Below are positions 44,401 to 52,874 of a stretch of DNA of 64,000 nucleotides, in pieces. Every line of letters starts with the position of its first letter. Position 1 is the first letter of the stretch. Source of the DNA: Thiomargarita sp. (lineage in GTDB: Bacteria; Pseudomonadota; Gammaproteobacteria; Beggiatoales; Beggiatoaceae); contig DYNP01000013.1 in the NCBI GenBank assembly GCA_020721005.1, positions 1-64,000 of the forward strand. Reading direction: 5' to 3'. The position numbers and the translations under genes were made by a program. Below the pieces are notes generated by a model, which was not told where the DNA came from, did not search any database, and saw only the letters and a program-made list of their open reading frames with translations.

Positions 44401-47400
44401 TGTCCAAAGGTTGAAAATAAGCCACGCACTTTATATCAGCATTGAGGGTAATTTTGCCATCTATGCAATCCGAATCGCCACCCCAACCGATAAATTCATA
44501 ACCAGCTGCTGGAGTTGCTGTCAGGGTGATTTCAGTATTGGCAGCCAAACTGGCTTGACAATCGGGGGTATCTTGATCACAGTCCAAATTGCCCACACTG
44601 CTGCTCACTTGACCTTCTCCAGTCCCCGCAAAGTCAACAGACAATTGAGGAACGGTGGGCTCTGTGACACTCACGGTCACTGTGCCCGTGACGCATTGCC
44701 CCCCCTGTCCACACACTTGATAGACAAAGGTATCGGTGCCCACAAATCCTGGATTGGGAGTATAACTGACTGTACCATCTGGATTAATGATGACAGTCCC
44801 ATTGGCTGGAGCGGTGTCAATGATCAAATTGCCAGGATCGACATGATTGTCATTGGCAAGAATGGAAATAGTTACCGGTGTATCAACTTTGGTACTGGCC
44901 ACATCATCATTGGTAGAAGGGACTGGAAAAACGGTAGGATCGGTGGGTTCAGTGGGACCAGTTGGAGGTGGCGGTGTTGAAGTGCCATCAGCTGGAGGTG
45001 CCGCCTTGATGGTCAATGTGGCTGTGGCTGGCGCACTTTCAGCCCCTTCTTCATCAATGGCAGTGTAAGTAAATGTTGCAGTACCCACATAACCCTCGGC
45101 GGGTTTAAAGTACAATTTTGCCACATCTTCTGGAGTAAGAGTTTGTCCAGGTGTGATGGGAACTCCCCCAGCATTGGGATCGCCAAGATAGAGAACACCT
45201 TCTGTATCAAGGGGCAGAGTTTTGATCGTGTAACCAGTAATACTGTCATCCCCATTCGGATCTTTGGCAGTGGGTAACGACAATTGAATGGGTTGATCGT
45301 TGGTCAGTTCAGTTGTCAAAGGGTCAACGGTTGGAGGGGAATTGGGGGTGGTGGTGATGGTGATGAGAATATCAGCGGGTTGACTGATCAATCCCTTTTC
45401 ATCAGTGGCAGTGTAACTTAAAAAAACATCTGAAGGTGATTTTGCCGTGGGCTCAGGCTCATAATAGAGGTAGGCTACCTCTGCAAGGGTCAGTGTTTTA
45501 ACATCGGTGATTGGGGTTCCTCCAGATTTAGGATCGCCTAAGTAAAGTTTACCTTCCCCATCATTGGGAGGAGTGATGGTGAATGAAGCGATAGGTTTTT
45601 CTTCTGGATCAGTGGCTGTCAGTGGAGGTAATTTCACTGCAGTCTTTGGCTGAGTGCTAACTGATAGAGGAGTTGCCACAGGCGGTTTATTGGTGGTTTT
45701 AGTCACCGGAATAGTAACTGTGGCCTCGGCACTGGTGGCCCCAGGTGTATCAGTGGCAGTGTAAGAAAAGGTGGCATTTCCTACAAAATCAGGGTGGGGC
45801 TCAAAATAAAGTTCATCGATTTTATCAAGTTTAATTTCAGTTCCCGGGACGATAACAGTTCCTTTGGGATCTCCTTCGGGATCTCCCAAATACAAAGTGC
45901 CTTGGCTGGCTAAGGGAACTTCAGTAATAGTGATATGGTCCAAATCCCCATTACCATCAGCAGCACCCAAAGCAGGCAATAGAACTGTAGTATCATTGGG
46001 AGTGGAAGGCACGGTAGGGGGAGTCACTGTGGGCACCTGATTCTCAGAGGGAGTCAGTGTCAGTATATCTGTAAAAGATTCTGTTTTGGCGTTTTTAACA
46101 GTGGGACTGGGATTTGTTACATCATCAGGACGAGTAACTGTGGCTGTATTTTCAATTTCAATTCCAGCAGCCAACCCGGCATTGATGGTTGCAAAAATGC
46201 TCAAAGTAGCCTTGGCATCTTTTTCCAAATCAACGGTGAGATCAATATTACCCGTTCCGCTTGCTGTATTGCATTTGTTAAAAGCGCTGCTCGGACTGAC
46301 AGTACAGGTCCAAGCAGCCCCAGCAGCAATCGTACCGGGAAAAGTGTCAGTTATTCCGATACCTGCGGCTTTGGTAGGTCCATAATTGGTAACTTCAATG
46401 GTATAGGTAACTGAACTGCCTGCCTGATAGTTACCAGCAGGATGACTTTTTTTGATCACCAAATCAGCTTCCCGAATGGTCAAGCCCTCTGCCAATTTCG
46501 CCTCCAGTGAGGAAACTGAAGTCCATAAATCTAACCAATTTTTGTTTCCTATACTGCCATTATTCACGTGGGTGTAAGTGGTCCCAAAATTCTTTGCAGG
46601 AACACCGGTAAATTTTTGAGCTGGATTTGTACGGCTACTGACACCATCCAATTGAGTTGCTGGAGAAGGATTGACAGCTCCAAGGGCGGTGTCTCCACTT
46701 AAGTTTCCATTGTCATAGTAAACGATATCACTGGCAACAGTACATCCCGAATTATTACAGTCCAACCGTTCCACAATCCATCCTTTGGGATTGTCTTCTA
46801 TGTCAAAAACTGGAAAATGCACATCGTCAACCGTAATCTTCAAACCAACTTCATAGGGAATATCACTGGGGGGAATGGGATTTCCCAACGCATCAAGACC
46901 GTTCCAAACAAGAGTATTTACTCCGGCTGTAGCAGTCCCGGTCAACAGCAATTCTTTATTGCCTGCCATTTTGATGGTGAGTACATAAGTACCGGCAACA
47001 TCAGTCTCAAAAGAAAATTCTCCTCCCAATGGGTTTGTGCCAGCATTTCCAGGCGTAGTTTCGTCCCCCACAAATGCAAAATTTGTTATTTCAGGGACTT
47101 TGGGACTCGAGGTCCTTAGCCAAGTGGTGCGATTGCTTGCAAGACTGCTGTCTGGCAGAGGTAACCAGTTTGCTGAATTATCCGTAACTGGTAGATCGAG
47201 AGCCGGGGGATTAAAAAACATTTTGTGAGTGTAATTGTCAGTGGCAGGATCATCATCAAATTTGGGACTGTGAAAAAACGCTGTTTTACCAAATTCCCCA
47301 ATACCAGCCACCGACCTCAATAAGGGTTTTCCAGTCCCTTTATCCCCACTGGTAAAACCCTTATTGTTGGCAAAAAAAGAAAATTCTTGAGGATCAGTCC

Positions 47401-48169
47401 CATTTAAATCCATGCGATAGGTATATCCTCGATTGGTCAAAAAATACAATTGGGAATATAACTCTGAATTAACTCCCCCCATGTGGGCAACTAAATAATT
47501 GGTGAAGACTCGTCCTTTTTTTTCCAGGTTATCGGTACCAAAAACCGTCACATCCCAGGCTGCGACCACTTCTTTTTGTCGACCCAATACAAACTGTTCA
47601 GCAACTCCTTTGGCCTGATGAGATTTTTCATCAGGATTATTGGGTTGTGAGTTAAACTCGATCTCATAAATGCCGTCCTTATCCGCTGTGATTGTGCAAG
47701 GAGTGTATCCCCCCGTATTGGGTAAAGCTCCCGCCAATTCTTTGGCTAAAGTATTAATATGTCCGAAACCCCCATTTAACACATCACAAAAGCCATTTAT
47801 TAAACTGCTTCCCTTGGGACCTCGATAAACGATATCGTTTCCCAAATCAGCAGCATAGACACTGCTTCCCAAATTGATTGTTTCGCCTACTTTCGCAAAT
47901 ACCTTGATAATGGTTTTGGCAGGTACGCCCTTCATCTCCTCAACCGCTAATGTAGAATATATAGACTGCATAAAAGGACGCTGCCCTTGACCACCGGCTG
48001 AAGTGATCAATTCCCGACTTCCCTCGGCATATACCGGGCTCATGGCCCCCACTGTCAATCCCCCAATGAGCAATAAAACTCCATAATACAGTCCTTGGAG
48101 ACTGAATACCTTCCTACTTATCAATTCTTTCAATGGCTTTCGCCTTATCAACTCAACAACACATAACAT
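41432..48169 (-). CDS. Giant secreted multidomain protein (DUF11, Ig/cadherin-like, InlB-type repeats, Calx-beta)
   Basis: A 2,245-residue exported protein from the ATG at 48169, which follows GGAG; the signal region runs to about GLTVGAMSPVYAEG. The order is: an unassigned N-terminal part with secreted-enzyme-like segments, a DUF11 domain (ADLVIKKSHPAGNYQAGSSVTYTIEVTNYG), three Ig/cadherin-like units each with LYLGDP, a fourth Ig-like unit, four GYEFxGWxGDxxC repeats (InlB_B_2 type), one Calx-beta domain ending LTITDDDAP, a Cys-rich spot CYNLAPCQMCCTGCQ, a pair of ~85-residue domains, and a C-terminal pair of ~100-residue domains with VPIYKGDL and EFxVFVGYxL. There is no autotransporter or LPXTG end. 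Likely an adhesin or sheath protein. Confidence 0.85.
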   Translation of the reverse strand: MLCVVELIRRKPLKELISRKVFSLQGLYYGVLLLIGGLTVGAMSPVYAEGSRELITSAGGQGQRPFMQSIYSTLAVEEMKGVPAKTIIKVFAKVGETINLGSSVYAADLGNDIVYRGPKGSSLINGFCDVLNGGFGHINTLAKELAGALPNTGGYTPCTITADKDGIYEIEFNSQPNNPDEKSHQAKGVAEQFVLGRQKEVVAAWDVTVFGTDNLEKKGRVFTNYLVAHMGGVNSELYSQLYFLTNRGYTYRMDLNGTDPQEFSFFANNKGFTSGDKGTGKPLLRSVAGIGEFGKTAFFHSPKFDDDPATDNYTHKMFFNPPALDLPVTDNSANWLPLPDSSLASNRTTWLRTSSPKVPEITNFAFVGDETTPGNAGTNPLGGEFSFETDVAGTYVLTIKMAGNKELLLTGTATAGVNTLVWNGLDALGNPIPPSDIPYEVGLKITVDDVHFPVFDIEDNPKGWIVERLDCNNSGCTVASDIVYYDNGNLSGDTALGAVNPSPATQLDGVSSRTNPAQKFTGVPAKNFGTTYTHVNNGSIGNKNWLDLWTSVSSLEAKLAEGLTIREADLVIKKSHPAGNYQAGSSVTYTIEVTNYGPTKAAGIGITDTFPGTIAAGAAWTCTVSPSSAFNKCNTASGTGNIDLTVDLEKDAKATLSIFATINAGLAAGIEIENTATVTRPDDVTNPSPTVKNAKTESFTDILTLTPSENQVPTVTPPTVPSTPNDTTVLLPALGAADGNGDLDHITITEVPLASQGTLYLGDPEGDPKGTVIVPGTEIKLDKIDELYFEPHPDFVGNATFSYTATDTPGATSAEATVTIPVTKTTNKPPVATPLSVSTQPKTAVKLPPLTATDPEEKPIASFTITPPNDGEGKLYLGDPKSGGTPITDVKTLTLAEVAYLYYEPEPTAKSPSDVFLSYTATDEKGLISQPADILITITTTPNSPPTVDPLTTELTNDQPIQLSLPTAKDPNGDDSITGYTIKTLPLDTEGVLYLGDPNAGGVPITPGQTLTPEDVAKLYFKPAEGYVGTATFTYTAIDEEGAESAPATATLTIKAAPPADGTSTPPPPTGPTEPTDPTVFPVPSTNDDVASTKVDTPVTISILANDNHVDPGNLIIDTAPANGTVIINPDGTVSYTPNPGFVGTDTFVYQVCGQGGQCVTGTVTVSVTEPTVPQLSVDFAGTGEGQVSSSVGNLDCDQDTPDCQASLAANTEITLTATPAAGYEFIGWGGDSDCIDGKITLNADIKCVAYFQPLDSPKFPLRVGILGEGNVLSQPLGIDCGDQCEHALPANTLITLTAVPQPGHEFTGWSGDCNGLSAQAVVTLTQGKTCVANFKPLSTGPEGTQPLSVTKTGSGNGTVTGLELECGPTCNHHYPTGQAVTLTATPDPGSRFMGWGGNCSGTSLTITVTVDTAKSCTALFDQAEAMPPAEPGTETLTVQNLSRFKATLRSEPAGVEVMPTSSYGAKSSANYPIGTVVKLQALPEPGGRFAGWVGDEDCKDGEVTITQGIYCLAVFEDLNPGTVQFSSQTYVVDEFGNPSTAITVSRVGGCDGPITVDYATESGTASHPDDYAITTGTLSWEDGDCSDKTFLIPIKDDKLVEGNETVQLKLSNPTGGATVGAVGEATLTITDDDAPSTNTGQNCYNLAPCQMCCTGCQATDSSGDDSEVHFKTLIATIEEGDTLSITLADGKGDLLLKELPDSQIASLEEWIPIGKGAGRLLIKGVKVGTTKLLLVDSAATSKMASLHIIVIPKDTAGSAGNGEDGNAGQFKIRSILVTIEVGQTTTVAVAGGQGELALSELPASQWVAVDSWIPQGSTGSGELTVTGLQVGTAKAVILDQGNPPEKVVVNVKVVEKGSLSHAGDGSDEQAGAQSGLQEEWGNPYTSGSLTLDPDGNLIIGGIPILTEDDRILDENGEPIQEEYCGEGSAGITAQGETIKSQACFIGKLRLRQGRQPNHRMTSHEEAKEVEVATAVLIDPKHVGEEAEIVLIGVHTKLTHEFRYTQDAGQWVIWNDELSQLPTVQRYYRLPEVVEVPIYKGDLSFAPGEFTVFVGYRLKNGTVIHNGLDPLNFYVGNAIRLDLFPDSAVSTVKKVEQSPELVYDSRSYFEPYTHNMLKGQGGKWGNNLEFMDWENILVSNFLRVDSRHVGKSADILIAATYLGDPKGSSSYYRDAFNWSQWFGELNELQAVQHYHELPETLEIPIYKGSLGNMPGEFIVFVGYQLEEGDIIFNGLDPVLLTVKPD

Positions 48170-48419
48170 GGATATTCTCCCAAAAAAACGATTTTTTACG
48201 CAATCCCTATTCACTTGTTTACCCAATTTTAATCTTCCTAAACCACAATAGGGCTATACTGTTTTTCTCAATGGCTGATTTTTAAGAATACTAAGTAGAA
48301 ATATTGTGTTCAAAACACTGCAGTTACTACTTAACAATGAATTTTAATTGTCAAAATCAAATCTATCTGTGAGATAATAGCAATAAATCCACAATAATCA
48401 ACCCAGCCCTAAAACCAGT
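48170..48419. other. Divergent intergenic region between the giant gene and a zinc-ribbon gene
   Basis: A+T-rich, no gene visible. Promoters for both divergent genes must lie here, but I see no convincing -35/-10 pair. Confidence 0.35.
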
Positions 48420-48689
48420 ATGAACATATTCTCTTCTTTTGAGTTTATCCAACTCTCTTCACGTCCCCGGCTCGCCAAATCCCTTCCTACCTACCATAAG
48501 ACCAGTTGCCAAACCTGTGACAAGGTCATCCGCCTCGACTGGCAACGACAGTATCGAGGACCCACCTCCAATATTCCCTCTTTCCCTCCCCTTGAAAATT
48601 GTCCCGCATGTGGCAGTGCGCGACTGCAAACAGTCCCCATCCATAAAAATGAATTTGATCACATTAAAGAAATATGGGACTTTAGGTAA
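48420..48689 (+). CDS. Small protein with two CxxC motifs (zinc-ribbon-like)
   Basis: An 89-residue protein with SCQTCDKVIRLDW and ENCPACGSARLQTV, two CxxC pairs spaced 27 residues apart, typical of a treble-clef or zinc-ribbon fold. I do not recognise the family. No clear ribosome binding site is visible. Overlapping open frames on both strands lack such a motif and are rejected. A family D hairpin (48744-48774) follows 55 bases after the stop. Confidence 0.55.
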   Translation: MNIFSSFEFIQLSSRPRLAKSLPTYHKTSCQTCDKVIRLDWQRQYRGPTSNIPSFPPLENCPACGSARLQTVPIHKNEFDHIKEIWDFR

Positions 48690-48743
48690 AACTCATAACA
48701 AAATTTTATCTGAATCAGAATTCCAGAATTCGCAAAATAAAAA

Positions 48744-48774
48744 GGGATAACATCCCTTAGAAGAATGTTATCCC
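48744..48774. repeat. Conserved hairpin (family D), copy 2
   Basis: GGGATAACAT pairs with ATGTTATCCC across an 11-base loop, the same stem as at 27331-27361. The site is downstream of the zinc-ribbon gene, as the first copy is downstream of lysA. Confidence 0.7.
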
Positions 48775-48851
48775 TAAAATTTTGGAATAAAATAAGAAAT
48801 TCCATTCCCACACTGATGCGTGGGAATAAAAAAACTGTCAATTACTCTAAT

Positions 48852-49289
48852 TTAACGTATTGGAATATGACCGACCTCGGTTATGATTGAAGGCAGTACC
48901 CAAACTGAAACAATTCCCAACAAGATAATAACAATTGAGAACACGATAAACCAATACACCAAAGTGAAAAATTTTCTCAGCTCAGCCAAAGCGTGCATCA
49001 GGTTGTCAATATCATTGCCCTTGGTATCCACAATCAATTGGAAAAACACGGAGGAACGTTTCATCCAAAAACCCACCGCAAAAATGATCAAGGCTATCAA
49101 TGAATCCTCAGCCAAAATATACATCGCCCCCGCAGAAATTGCCTCTTGGGTGGAAAAAAAGATCGAAACCACCCGCAAGACACTGAGCAAACCCGCTAAC
49201 ATCAAAAAGATACCAACACCTCGTAACTTATAGGACAAGCCTTGAATAACACTGTTTTGCCCTTCGTTAAACTCATATTGTGCAGACAT
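48852..49289 (-). CDS. Hypothetical membrane protein, three predicted helices
   Basis: A 145-residue protein. Hydrophobic segments are at about 26-45, 55-75 and 110-135. The loop VDTKGNDIDNLMHALAELRKFF is amphipathic. The ATG is five bases after AGGAGA, so translation is supported. I do not recognise the family. Monocistronic, on the same strand as mnmA but separated from it by a family B palindrome. Confidence 0.65.
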   Translation of the reverse strand: MSAQYEFNEGQNSVIQGLSYKLRGVGIFLMLAGLLSVLRVVSIFFSTQEAISAGAMYILAEDSLIALIIFAVGFWMKRSSVFFQLIVDTKGNDIDNLMHALAELRKFFTLVYWFIVFSIVIILLGIVSVWVLPSIITEVGHIPIR

Positions 49290-49381
49290 ATTTTCTCCTG
49301 ATAGAAATGATTCTCAATTGATTTTTCAATTAAGACTTGATTGATAACAAACTGTTAACTGTCCACAAAAACACCTCGATT

Positions 49382-49416
49382 GATGCGCTTCGCAAAAAAC
49401 GCTCAGCACATCCTAC
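49382..49416 (+). repeat. Short interspersed palindrome, family B, copy 6
   Basis: Exact family B sequence GATGCGCTTCGCAAAAAACG followed by CTCAGCACATCCTAC, in the 291-base gap between the membrane-protein gene and mnmA. No gene is visible in the rest of that gap. Confidence 0.8.
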
Positions 49417-49580
49417 GTGTTGCCCATAAAAACAGTAATGTTAAGATGCAGAATGACAAAACACCCAACTGAGCATTGCTTTGGACCGTGCAATTTTTGT
49501 TCACAATTTCAAAATCCACAACTCCACTCTTATTTTACCATTAATGCTCATCAATGGATCATAAAAACACTGATTTATCA

Positions 49581-50657
49581 TTAAATTGTTTCCTCAATAA
49601 TCCCCCCTCCCAAACAAATTTCCCCTTGATACAAGACCAGAGACTGTCCTGGAGTGACTGCAAATTGTGGATCAACAAATTCAATCAATCCCCGTTGTGA
49701 CGTCAACTCCAGCAATACACAAGGCTGATCAGGTTGACGATAACGAGTTTTTGCATGACAGGAAAATGGACAAGTGGGAGGATGATTGCTGATCCAATGC
49801 AATTGCGTCACTCGCACTTGCCGCTTAAACAAAGCCGGATGATGACGTCCTTGAACCACGATTAAACAATTGCGTTCCCTATCTTTAGTTGCCACATACC
49901 AAGGCTGCTCTAAACTTCCTGCCCGTCCCCCAATATTCAGTCCCTGCCGTTGTCCCAAAGTATAATACATCAAACCTTGATGTTCCCCCAAATATTTTCC
50001 CTTCTCATCTTCAATCGGTCCCGGCTGCATGGGCAAGAATTGTTGTAGAAAAGTCTTAAATGGACGTTCTCCAATAAAACAAAGGCCAGTACTGTCCTTT
50101 TTGGCAAAATTGGCCAGTCCCACTTGACGTGCCAAATTTCGTACTTGTGGTTTGGTCAAATAGCCCAATGGGAATTGACTTAAAGCCAGTTGGGACTGAT
50201 TTAACAAATGTAAAAAATAACTTTGATCCTTTTCCAAATCAAGGGCTTTTAAGAGTTGATATCCTTCGGGGCCTGCTTGAATTCTGGCATAATGGCCAGT
50301 GGCAATACCCTCGCCTCCCAATCGTAACGCATGTTCCAAAAAGACTTTGAATTTGATTTCCCGATTGCACAATACATCTGGATTGGGCGTGCGGCCAGCT
50401 TCATATTCTTGTAAACACTGAGAAAACACTGTTTCCCAATATTCAGTGGCAAAATTCACTCTGTGCAACAGTATGCCCAACTGCTCACAAACCGCTTGGG
50501 CATCTTGGACATCTTGAGCGGCACTGCAATAATCCGCAGTGTCATCCTCTTCCCAATTTTTCATGAATAATCCTTGCACTTCATACCCTTGCTGTTGCAA
50601 GAGTAAAGCAGCCACTGAGGAATCTACCCCTCCCGATAAACCGACGATAATACGCAT
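49581..50657 (-). CDS. mnmA: tRNA-specific 2-thiouridylase MnmA
   Basis: Transfers sulfur to U34 of Lys, Glu and Gln tRNAs, with the TusE relay. The PP-loop motif is VGLSGGVDSSVAALLL at residues 4-19. NPDVLCNREIKFKVFL and DSTGLCFIGERPFKTFL carry the two catalytic Cys. LYYTLGQRQGL-like and the C-terminal beta domain (LVLYQGEICLGGGII) complete the 358-residue protein. argE lies 31 bases upstream on the same strand. Confidence 0.96.
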   Translation of the reverse strand: MRIIVGLSGGVDSSVAALLLQQQGYEVQGLFMKNWEEDDTADYCSAAQDVQDAQAVCEQLGILLHRVNFATEYWETVFSQCLQEYEAGRTPNPDVLCNREIKFKVFLEHALRLGGEGIATGHYARIQAGPEGYQLLKALDLEKDQSYFLHLLNQSQLALSQFPLGYLTKPQVRNLARQVGLANFAKKDSTGLCFIGERPFKTFLQQFLPMQPGPIEDEKGKYLGEHQGLMYYTLGQRQGLNIGGRAGSLEQPWYVATKDRERNCLIVVQGRHHPALFKRQVRVTQLHWISNHPPTCPFSCHAKTRYRQPDQPCVLLELTSQRGLIEFVDPQFAVTPGQSLVLYQGEICLGGGIIEETI

Positions 50658-50688
50658 AGCATGTAAATTGAGGCTCAGCGCCTAAAAG

Positions 50689-51840
50689 TTAAGTTAAACA
50701 AAAATGACGAATGAGTTGAGTCAATATCGTAATGGTCGGTTGCAACTGATTTAAGGCAACAAATTCATTGGGTTGATGAGCCTGAGCAATATCCCCAGGT
50801 CCCAAAATCACAGTCTCCATTCCCAAGGATTTTAAGTAAGGTGCTTCGGTGCCAAATGCCACAGCCTGGGCAGACTGTTGTGTCAATCGTTCGGTAACCT
50901 GCACAATTTCGGTTTGAGCTGATGTTTCCATGGCTGCAATACCTTCAAACAGAGGTTGCAAGGTCAATTTTAAATTTCGATCTTTCAAAACTTGATTGAG
51001 ACGTTGCTGTAATTCCCGACGCGACTCCTCGAGTCCCATGCCTGGCAACAGTCGAAGATCAATTTGCAATTCACAGTCCCCGCAAATTCGATTGGGATTA
51101 TCGCCTCCTTGAATCACTCCCAAGTTCAACGTGGGAATTGGAACATCAAACAGGGGATTGAAATGGGCAGCTTGTAACTCTGAGCGCCAGTTTAATAGTT
51201 CAGTCATCACGGTGAGCATGCCTTCTAAAGCACTGTTGCCCAAGGCAGGTTGACTGGAGTGTCCTGACAGTCCCGTCAAACGAATGGATTCCATGAGAAT
51301 GCCTTTGTGCATGCGCACCGGTCGCAAACTGGTGGGTTCCCCAATAATGGCGTGACGAGCCTGGGGGCGACCGCTTTTAACCAATGCTTGAGCCCCACAC
51401 ATGCTGCTTTCTTCATCAGCAGTGGCAATGAGGGTCAAGGGGTGTTGAAAGGAACGGGTCTCCAGTTGAGCAACGGCAGTTAGGACGAGGGCAAAAAAGG
51501 ACTTCATATCCGCAGTGCCCAAGCCATAGAGTCGATTATCCGCTTCTAAAAGTTGGAAGGGATCGGAGCGCCACTGTTGTTCATCATAGGGCACGGTGTC
51601 TGTGTGGCCGGCAAGGACCAGACCATCGGTCCCTGAGCCTAGAGTGGCCAGCAGGTTGAATTTACCTGGATGGTTGGGAATTGGTAAAATTTCGCAGTGG
51701 AAACCGAGGCTATCGCACCAATTGGCCAGTTGTTCAATAACAGTTTGATTGCTGTGGTCCCATTTGGGATTAACACAGCTTACTGAGGGAATGGCAATCA
51801 ATTCCCGAATGAGGGTTAGAGTTGGAGGAAGAATGGGCAT
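50689..51840 (-). CDS. argE: Acetylornithine deacetylase (M20 family)
   Basis: Removes acetate from N-acetylornithine in the linear arginine pathway, with two metal ions. LVLAGHTDTVPYD holds a metal His and Asp, LYGLGTADMKSFFAL the bridging Asp, and TLIATADEESSMCGAQAL the catalytic Glu pair. HARIGEPT-like IIGEPTSLRPV follows. The 383-residue length fits ArgE rather than DapE by general look; DapE cannot be fully excluded. mnmA follows after 31 bases. Confidence 0.88.
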   Translation of the reverse strand: MPILPPTLTLIRELIAIPSVSCVNPKWDHSNQTVIEQLANWCDSLGFHCEILPIPNHPGKFNLLATLGSGTDGLVLAGHTDTVPYDEQQWRSDPFQLLEADNRLYGLGTADMKSFFALVLTAVAQLETRSFQHPLTLIATADEESSMCGAQALVKSGRPQARHAIIGEPTSLRPVRMHKGILMESIRLTGLSGHSSQPALGNSALEGMLTVMTELLNWRSELQAAHFNPLFDVPIPTLNLGVIQGGDNPNRICGDCELQIDLRLLPGMGLEESRRELQQRLNQVLKDRNLKLTLQPLFEGIAAMETSAQTEIVQVTERLTQQSAQAVAFGTEAPYLKSLGMETVILGPGDIAQAHQPNEFVALNQLQPTITILTQLIRHFCLT

Positions 51841-51888
51841 GGGTTGATATTGAGTTGATTATTTATGAAACTTATTGGAGTTCGTCAA

Positions 51889-51917
51889 CTTGGCAGGTTA
51901 ATTAGCCAAGTTTTTTT
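51889..51917 (+). terminator. Hairpin with T-run, plus-strand orientation
   Basis: CTTGGC (51889-51894) pairs with GCCAAG (51905-51910), followed by TTTTTTT. No plus-strand gene ends here, so it may be a barrier between argE and the small gene, or a remnant. Confidence 0.4.
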
Positions 51918-51932
51918 GTTTAAGGGTATTGT

Positions 51933-52112
51933 TCAGTAGAATGCGGCTTCCAATCGATCTTCCCAATTTTCCGGAGTATCTGCAAAATTGGGACGCACAT
52001 CCATTCTAAAAAATCGTTCTCTAGTTTTTTTATGTTCTTGAATTAAATGGATTAATTCTTCAAAGGAGGTGAGTTCGTGGTGTTCAATGAGTAGTTCACT
52101 TAAATATAACAT
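51933..52112 (-). CDS. Small acidic hypothetical protein, 59 residues
   Basis: A short open frame with AAGGA eight bases before the ATG. It begins MLYLSELLIEHHELTSFEEL and ends NWEDRLEAAFY. The charged, helical and tidy sequence and good ribosome binding site argue for a real gene. I do not recognise it. It lies upstream of argE and could be cotranscribed, though a hairpin stands between. Confidence 0.5.
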   Translation of the reverse strand: MLYLSELLIEHHELTSFEELIHLIQEHKKTRERFFRMDVRPNFADTPENWEDRLEAAFY

Positions 52113-52139
52113 AGGTTGGGTCCTTGGGTATTGTTGAGT

Positions 52140-52860
52140 TGGTTTTGTAAATTAGACTTCTTGCAAAAGTAGATGATGCGATAAAGATGAGATATGAAAA
52201 AATAAAATTGCTAAAAGTCTAATGGTAAGGTGGGTAATAGCTTCATCGTTGTTCAGTCAATTTCTGCCATTCAGCAAAGAAAATCTCCTTGGAGTGGAGG
52301 CTTTAGCCGGTCAGCCGTGGGCATTACCCTACACAAACAAATTACAAGGGCCTACCGCTGGCCGGCTAAAGCCTCCACTCCAAAAGGCTTCCACTCCAAC
52401 GTACCTTAACTGAATGGCAGATGATGGTAGGGTGGGTAATAGCTTCATCGTTGTTCAGTCAATTTCTGCCATTCAGCAAAGAAAATCTCCTTGGAGTGGA
52501 GGCTTTAGCCGGTCAGCCGTGGGCATTACCCTACACAAACAAATTACAAGGGCCTACCGCTGGCCGGCTAAAGCCTCCACTCCAAAAAGCTTCCACTCCA
52601 ACGTACCTTAACTGAATGGCAGATGATGGTAGGGTGGGCAATAGTTTCATCGTTGTTCAGTCGATTCCTGCCATTCAGCAAAGAAAGTTCCCTTGGAGTG
52701 GAGGCTTTAGCCGGTTAGCCGTAGGCATCACCCTACACAAACAAATTACAAGGGCCTACCGCTGGCCGGCTAAAGCCTCCACTCCAAAAAGCTTCCACTC
52801 CAACGTACCTTAACTGAATGGCAGATGATGGTAGGGTGGGCAATTTTCATCTTTCATCTT
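52140..52860. repeat. MITE-like repeat element, family A, copy 4: three tandem 202-bp units
   Basis: Left terminus TTAGACTTCTTGCAAAAGTA lies at about 52152-52171. Three near-identical 202-bp units follow: 52229-52430, 52431-52632, 52633-52834, with a partial fourth start at 52835. Each unit contains its own hairpin: CTGCCATTCAG, a family A arm, a loop with a GCCTACCGCTGGCCGGC-like stretch, an inverted arm, and CTGAATGGCAG. Open frames of about 65 codons in each unit are repeat artefacts. The element separates a small acidic gene from dnr. Confidence 0.88.
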
Positions 52861-52874
52861 TCAATTCTTTTTTT

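Noticed and set aside
44189-44980. 263-codon plus-strand frame opposite the giant protein
   Set aside because: Lies wholly inside the coding sequence of the giant protein's repeats and shows no recognisable domain.
48439-48750. 103-codon plus-strand frame overlapping the zinc-ribbon gene
   Set aside because: The overlapping 89-codon frame has two CxxC motifs; this one lacks any motif and runs into the family D hairpin.
52222-52813. Plus-strand frames of about 65 codons in each 202-bp unit
   Set aside because: They translate the repeat itself, are near-identical between units and have no ribosome binding sites or protein-like composition.
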